NCBI GenBank assembly: GCA_015057275.1
Contig: SVEO01000009.1
Location: 24,041-88,040, forward strand
Origin: Lachnospiraceae bacterium
GTDB lineage: Bacteria; Bacillota; Clostridia; Lachnospirales; Lachnospiraceae
DNA: 64,000 nucleotides
Reading direction: 5' to 3'
Shown piece by piece: positions 60,509 to 64,000 of this stretch. Made by a program: the position numbers and the translations under genes. The notes beneath the pieces are model-generated. The model had not been told where the DNA came from and made no database searches. It saw only the letters and a program-made list of their open reading frames with translations. Positions within the stretch are counted from its first letter, which is position 1; each line of letters starts with the position of its first letter.

Positions 60509-61414
60509 ATGCAGGAAAAGGGAAATAGTTTCCGCAATACGGAAATGATGAGCTGGATGGGATTTTTCTCGAATATGTTGGATGTAAGTCCGGAAAAGAT
60601 TCATCTGATGAATATTTGTACAAAGAAGAAAAATGTCATTCCATTGATTGAAGCACACAAGCGGGTGATGATTTTTGCAGACGAACGCAACAAGGATTTG
60701 TGCGAAGAACTTTGGGAAGCGGGGCTTGGTGACTGTAAGGTTTGGTACGGTTTCGGTAATGCGCCGGGACGAGAGGTAAAGGAAACCGACATTAAAAGCA
60801 TTGTAGGCATGGAGCTGACTGGCCCAACCGTATTTTTTATTGTCAACGAACACACAAGGGAATCGTACCGTATCGGTATCAAGAATGAAAACTTCAGCCG
60901 TGGACCGATTCGCTACGTTGGTCGGGAAATTCGCGCAGTAATTATGAGTATGCTTGATGTTGACCGTCAGGACACCATCTGTATCGTGGATGGCGAATCG
61001 ATTGTAATCGAGGCAGCGATTGCGGCTAGAGAAGGCACAATTATCGCGGTTGAGCCGGACAAGGGAGCGGAGAGCTCGATGCGTGAAAATGCAGTGAAGT
61101 TTGGCGTGCATAATGTTGAAATTGTTGGAGAACTTAAAGAAGGAACGCTCGATCATCTGCCGACACCGAGACTGGCATTCATCGTAGCCTCCAAGCGTTT
61201 AGAAGAGGAAATTGCACTGTTGCTTCAGAAAAATGACCATATGCAGTTTATTATCTATACATTGGAACTCGATGTATTGGCAAGTATTAAGAACATTTTT
61301 GACAAATTTGGCATCCGAAATATGGACGTCATCCAGATTTCGGTATCAAAGACAAACAAGGAAAACATGTTTGTGTCTCAGCCGGCACCATGGCTGATTT
61401 CGGGCGAAAAATAA
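60509..61414 (+). CDS. CbiT/CobL-like protein with a degenerate SAM loop
   Basis: A 301-residue protein. The second half looks like the precorrin decarboxylase/methyltransferase CbiT: RYVGREIRAVIMSMLDV, then strand-loop ICIVDGESIVIEAA (157-170), GTIIAVEPDKGAESSMRENAVKFGVHNVEIV (176-206). In real CbiT the loop reads DxGxGxG; here it is VDGES, so S-adenosylmethionine binding is doubtful. The first half (VMIFADERNKDLCEELWEAGLG, GPTVFFIVNEH) is only weakly CbiE-like. No cobalamin genes nearby; thioredoxin follows by 39 bases. Function unknown; maybe a structural or sensor relic. AGGAGG before the ATG. Confidence 0.5.
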   Translation: MQEKGNSFRNTEMMSWMGFFSNMLDVSPEKIHLMNICTKKKNVIPLIEAHKRVMIFADERNKDLCEELWEAGLGDCKVWYGFGNAPGREVKETDIKSIVGMELTGPTVFFIVNEHTRESYRIGIKNENFSRGPIRYVGREIRAVIMSMLDVDRQDTICIVDGESIVIEAAIAAREGTIIAVEPDKGAESSMRENAVKFGVHNVEIVGELKEGTLDHLPTPRLAFIVASKRLEEEIALLLQKNDHMQFIIYTLELDVLASIKNIFDKFGIRNMDVIQISVSKTNKENMFVSQPAPWLISGEK

Positions 61415-61453
61415 ATTTTGCATATACGATTGTATAAATAAGGAGGTAATGCG

Positions 61454-61759
61454 ATGGCAATTTTACATGTGAATGAAAGTACATTTAAGGAAACAACCGC
61501 TCAAGGAACCGTACTGTTGGATTTTTATGCAGACTGGTGTTTCCCATGCAAGTCGATGGGGCCGGTTTTGGAAAAGCTTGCTGCGAGTAAGCCGGATTTG
61601 GTAATTGGCAAAATTAACACCGACGAGAACCAGGCACTGGCAATGCAGTTTCGTATCATGTCGATTCCAGCATTCATTTTATTAAAGGATGGTGTGGAAG
61701 TGAAGCGCAGAGTCGGCACCGCTCCGTTAAAGGAGATACTCGACTGGGTCAGCGAATAA
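61454..61759 (+). CDS. Thioredoxin with WCFPC active site
   Basis: A 101-residue thioredoxin: active site W28-C29-F30-P31-C32-K in FYADWCFPCKSMGP, cis-Pro in MSIPAFILLKDG, and conserved Asp in LLDFYADW. The usual CGPC is replaced by CFPC, likely altering redox potential and partner choice. AAGGAGG before the ATG. It may share a transcript with the CbiT-like gene. Confidence 0.9.
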   Translation: MAILHVNESTFKETTAQGTVLLDFYADWCFPCKSMGPVLEKLAASKPDLVIGKINTDENQALAMQFRIMSIPAFILLKDGVEVKRRVGTAPLKEILDWVSE

Positions 61760-61771
61760 CAAACATAAGAA

Positions 61772-61807
61772 GGATGGGGGTCCGTAAAACAACGGGGCCC
61801 CTTTGAC
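61772..61807 (+). terminator. Probable terminator after thioredoxin
   Basis: A GC-rich stem GGGGTCCG pairing with CGGGGCCCC (one bulge) followed by CTTTGACTTTT. Confidence 0.55.
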
Positions 61808-61833
61808 TTTTATATCATTAACAGGAGACGAAT

Positions 61834-62304
61834 ATGAAATTATTATTTAAACAGAGATTTTTCTCATGGTTTGACAGTTATGATATTTACGATGAGGCCG
61901 GGAACACAGTATTTACCGTCAAAGGGCAACTTTCGTGGGGGCACCGCCTGCATATTATGAATGCGTCGGGCATACATATCGGCACAGTTCAGGAACGCAT
62001 ACTTACGTTTTTACCGAAATTCGAAATTTACATCGGCGAACAGCAGGTCGGCACAATTTCCAAAGAATTTACATTTTTTCGACCAAAATTCAATATTGAC
62101 TGCAATGGTTGGTCGGTAGAAGGTGATTTTCTGGAATGGGACTACACCATCAAAGATGCGTACGGGAATACAGTTGCCGTGATTACGAAAGAACTATTTA
62201 ACTGGACTGACACGTATGTGATTGATGTGGAAAATCCGGAGAACGCACTCATTGTGCTGATGTTCACGCTGGCAATGGACGCGGAAAAGTGCTCCAATAA
62301 TTAG
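61834..62304 (+). CDS. LURP-one-related family protein
   Basis: A 156-residue beta-rich protein of the LURP-one/YxjI family (tubby-like fold): MKLLFKQRFFSWFDSYDIYDEAGNTVFTVKGQLSWGHRLHIMNASGIHIGTV and GTISKEFTFFRPKFNIDCNGWSVEG repeats are typical. Likely lipid-binding or structural; function unknown. GGAGA before the ATG. A bidirectional terminator follows. Confidence 0.85.
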   Translation: MKLLFKQRFFSWFDSYDIYDEAGNTVFTVKGQLSWGHRLHIMNASGIHIGTVQERILTFLPKFEIYIGEQQVGTISKEFTFFRPKFNIDCNGWSVEGDFLEWDYTIKDAYGNTVAVITKELFNWTDTYVIDVENPENALIVLMFTLAMDAEKCSNN

Positions 62305-62331
62305 TGTGCTGCAAGGCGAAAGAAACAATGG

Positions 62332-62361
62332 CAAAAGCGGAGTGACTTCACTCCGCTTTTG
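62332..62361. terminator. Bidirectional terminator
   Basis: A 14-bp perfect stem (62332-62345 with 62348-62361) with a two-base formal loop and A/T tracts on both sides, between convergent genes. Confidence 0.88.
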
Positions 62362-62364
62362 TGG

Positions 62365-63129
62365 TTAATTATTTCGAAATTTATAGATTGCTTTTTGCAA
62401 TTCAGATGCCAATTTAGATTTGTCTTTAGTTGTGAATACCCCTAATGGATTATTCCAAGATTCCATCGTGTTAGATGATACAACAGTGATATAGTATGTT
62501 TTATCTTCTTCGATATAGCCTACATCTATTTGCATACCATCTTCATAAGTAATAAGAAGCATATCTTGATCGTCATCGCAGACACTTTGCAATTTTCCGC
62601 GGGCTAAATCTAATCTTCTATACGCATCGTCCCAATATGGTTTATAGGAGGCTAATTCCACATCGGAATATGTGCAAAACATAGACATAAATTTTATGAA
62701 ATCGTCGTCGATCTTTTTGTCTTTCCTTTTTGTATTAATTCTGCAAAGTGCTATTATCGGTATTGGTAAAATTATTGGAATCCAAATATATTTAAGTTGA
62801 AATATGCATAGCCAAAGCAAAACAGGAAAGAATGCGAAAATTAAATATATTAGTAGCCAACTGCCAATACTATCAATAAAATTTCTCGCTTTATTTTGAG
62901 ATTGGTTTGGATAGAGATTTTCTAGCTTACCATGCAAAAATGTTTTTCTGCCTATTTCGAAAATATCAGCAACATAAAATCTGCCACCACTATGCCCTAA
63001 GCGCTGAAAACCGATTTCCAAGGTGTTCGGTTCATTGTGGTAAATAAGGATGTCCTTGTTGTGTTCTTTAGCTTTCATAGAAATCGTTTCTTTTAATTCG
63101 TCAAGTGTTCCGTTGAAAATAAATTGCAT
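62365..63129 (-). CDS. Membrane protein, unknown
   Basis: A 254-residue protein with two central spans (about 88-112 and 115-133), a soluble N-terminal part and a C-terminal beta-rich part. Not recognised. The gene is clearly AT-rich compared with its neighbours. Ribosome binding site AAAGGCGG lies upstream of the ATG. It is a candidate transferred gene at the edge of an accessory segment. Confidence 0.6.
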   Translation of the reverse strand: MQFIFNGTLDELKETISMKAKEHNKDILIYHNEPNTLEIGFQRLGHSGGRFYVADIFEIGRKTFLHGKLENLYPNQSQNKARNFIDSIGSWLLIYLIFAFFPVLLWLCIFQLKYIWIPIILPIPIIALCRINTKRKDKKIDDDFIKFMSMFCTYSDVELASYKPYWDDAYRRLDLARGKLQSVCDDDQDMLLITYEDGMQIDVGYIEEDKTYYITVVSSNTMESWNNPLGVFTTKDKSKLASELQKAIYKFRNN

Positions 63130-63256
63130 ATTTACACCGCCTTTGCTTTATTATATTACACTCAACCTAAAAAGTAAATTCGGCAGTATAAATCTCCTCA
63201 ATTTACAGATACTAACATCACGATTTGAAATCAAAGGACTCGGAATGGAGGAATAT

Positions 63257-63319
63257 ATGAAAGCAACAGGTATTATAAGACGCATAGAGGAATGCGTTAT
63301 TTTAGGGCAAACCGCTTGA
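63257..63319 (+). pseudogene. SpoVT/AbrB N-terminal fragment
   Basis: Starts MKATGIIRRIEE, the invariant start of SpoVT/AbrB transition-state regulators (MKATGIxRRIDxLGRVVIPKEIR), but after 12 residues the frame reads CVILGQTA and stops. A good GGAGG precedes the ATG, with the CGGAATGGAG tail shared with the dispersed repeat. The break coincides with the left arm of an inverted-repeat element, so the gene appears cut by an insertion or rearrangement. Confidence 0.6.
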
Positions 63320-63369
63320 AAGGTGCATAAACACTAGGGTTTTCGCTGGTTTGCCCCACTGAACGCATT
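63291..63369. repeat. Nested inverted-repeat element
   Basis: AATGCGTT (63291-63298) pairs with AACGCATT (63362-63369); inside, GGGCAAACC (63305-63313) pairs with GGTTTGCCC (63348-63356). A MITE-like element or a structured RNA. Confidence 0.6.
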
Positions 63370-63407
63370 GGTGTCAAAAATAGGTTTTCGGCGGTTTTAT
63401 ACATAGC

Positions 63408-63436
63408 AAAAGCGAGGTGAAACTCACCTCGCTTTT
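63408..63436. terminator. Bidirectional terminator
   Basis: A 13-bp perfect stem (63408-63420 with 63424-63436), 3-base loop, A/T tracts both sides. The minus-strand gene's stop codon lies in the stem. Confidence 0.82.
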
Positions 63437-64000
63437 AAAATTTAATTTCTTTAGGGAACGATTCCTTGCGCATAATCCCCCACATTTTATCGATATATGA
63501 CAATGTATAAAAGTTTTCATAATAGTGGTAATAAAAAGCACCTTTTAAGGTCATTTCATAAATACCGTCATATTCCTTGACAAATCCTAATCTCTTTGAT
63601 AACCATAATTCAAAACCGTACATTTTTTTGAGAGGAACACCAAAGAATTTCTCAAAATCTTTAGTAATTACTTTTGTACTGTACGCCGTCCAAAACAACC
63701 AATAAATCATTCTCTGTCGTTTGGTAAAACGAATCGTCAAAGATGTAGCAAGGTTGTTCGAAGCGATTCTATCACAATATGATTCAACATCGAACGTATT
63801 AATTTTGAATTGTTCCTTAAAAAGACTGGTGGCAGAGCAACCAAACCCAAGAAAATTATCTCTAGTCATTGACGAGTATTTTGCATTCGGTTTGCTTGAA
63901 AAAGTCCAGATTGAATCTCGTAGATAGCCTTTACTCAAGCAGTATTGCGTAATTGCATCAAGCAACTTGCGCTTTTCTTTTTTGGGCATTGCAACAACAG
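63435..64000 (-). CDS. HemW-like radical SAM protein, C-terminal part (window edge)
   Basis: Only the last 188 residues are in view; the frame is open to base 64000. The NFLGFGCSATSLFKEQFKINTFDVESYCDRIA segment and the following helix resemble the C-terminal domain of coproporphyrinogen-oxidase-like HemW/HemN proteins (the GxGAxS... NT...Y pattern). The radical SAM CxxxCxxC would be beyond the window. The coding sequence is AT-rich. Assignment is tentative. Confidence 0.45.
   Translation of the reverse strand, partial: VVAMPKKEKRKLLDAITQYCLSKGYLRDSIWTFSSKPNAKYSSMTRDNFLGFGCSATSLFKEQFKINTFDVESYCDRIASNNLATSLTIRFTKRQRMIYWLFWTAYSTKVITKDFEKFFGVPLKKMYGFELWLSKRLGFVKEYDGIYEMTLKGAFYYHYYENFYTLSYIDKMWGIMRKESFPKEIKF

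Larger units (their letters stand above)
63130..63434. other. 305-base accessory junction
   Basis: Contains a copy of the CGGAATGGAG motif, the SpoVT/AbrB N-terminal fragment, a nested inverted repeat (63291-63369), and the downstream terminator 63408-63436. No other gene seen. Confidence 0.55.

Noticed and set aside
60302..61156. 284-codon antisense frame over the amidohydrolase and CbiT-like genes
   Set aside because: Crosses two real genes and the promoter between them; no recognisable domain.
1..64000. CRISPR arrays, tRNA, rRNA or transposase genes
   Set aside because: No regularly spaced direct repeats, no cloverleaf sequences and no transposase-like ORFs were seen on either strand by reading; small RNAs could still be missed.

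Overview
The window looks like about 64 kb of chromosome from an anaerobic, low-to-mid-GC Firmicute of the Lachnospiraceae (Clostridium cluster XIVa) type; the species cannot be told from sequence alone. Evidence: the block uvrC-hprK-glk-murB-rapZ-whiA-crh-dnaE-pfkA in Clostridia order; small families largely confined to Lachnospiraceae (DUF6465- and DUF6145-like); a membrane pyrophosphatase; an indolepyruvate:ferredoxin oxidoreductase with a phenylacetate-CoA ligase; a spore maturation gene (spmA) and a SleB-type cell wall hydrolase. Strong Shine-Dalgarno sites and several TTG or GTG starts are typical. I saw no rRNA, tRNA, CRISPR array or intact insertion sequence.

Layout. 1-5.8 kb: small enzymes and membrane proteins (HD phosphohydrolase, P-loop kinase, MmcQ/YjbR, MATE, MntP, HAD phosphatase, ICMT-like methyltransferase, PHP phosphatase). 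6-13.7 kb: hppA, a fused ABC exporter, an importer pair without an ATPase gene, spmA. 13.7-23.7 kb: NERD protein, then glf-murL-murD-rhomboid, a polysaccharide ABC exporter with GtrA, and a two-part CHR transporter. 23.8-29.1 kb: MATE, DUF1846 protein, ftsH. 29.4-42.1 kb: conserved housekeeping block from uvrC to a SpoU-type rRNA methyltransferase. 42.1-53 kb: DUF6465, SleB hydrolase, NfeD/SPFH pair, ornithine carbamoyltransferase, BirA, CoaX, DusB, GreA, LysS. 53-61.8 kb: MATE, GNAT, second GreA, iorA-iorB-paaK, amidohydrolase, a CbiT-like protein with a broken SAM loop, thioredoxin. 61.8-64 kb: LURP-one protein, AT-rich accessory genes, a SpoVT/AbrB fragment joined to an inverted-repeat element, and a radical-SAM C-terminus cut by the window end.

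The best candidate for an unusual system is glf-murL-murD at 14.9-18.8 kb: a PP-loop protein resembling MurL (UDP-MurNAc-L-Ala-L-Glu epimerase of Xanthomonas) followed by a Mur ligase, suggesting that L-Glu is ligated first and epimerised on the nucleotide precursor, bypassing glutamate racemase. A second thread is a dispersed element (a short hairpin followed by CGGAATGGAG) that supplies the ribosome binding site of unrelated genes (glf, uvrC, a MATE gene, a SpoVT-like fragment, murD and, in decayed form, the SleB gene). Further points are an HPr/Crh protein with Asp at position 15 but Ser46 kept, and perfect hairpins in several 5' leaders.
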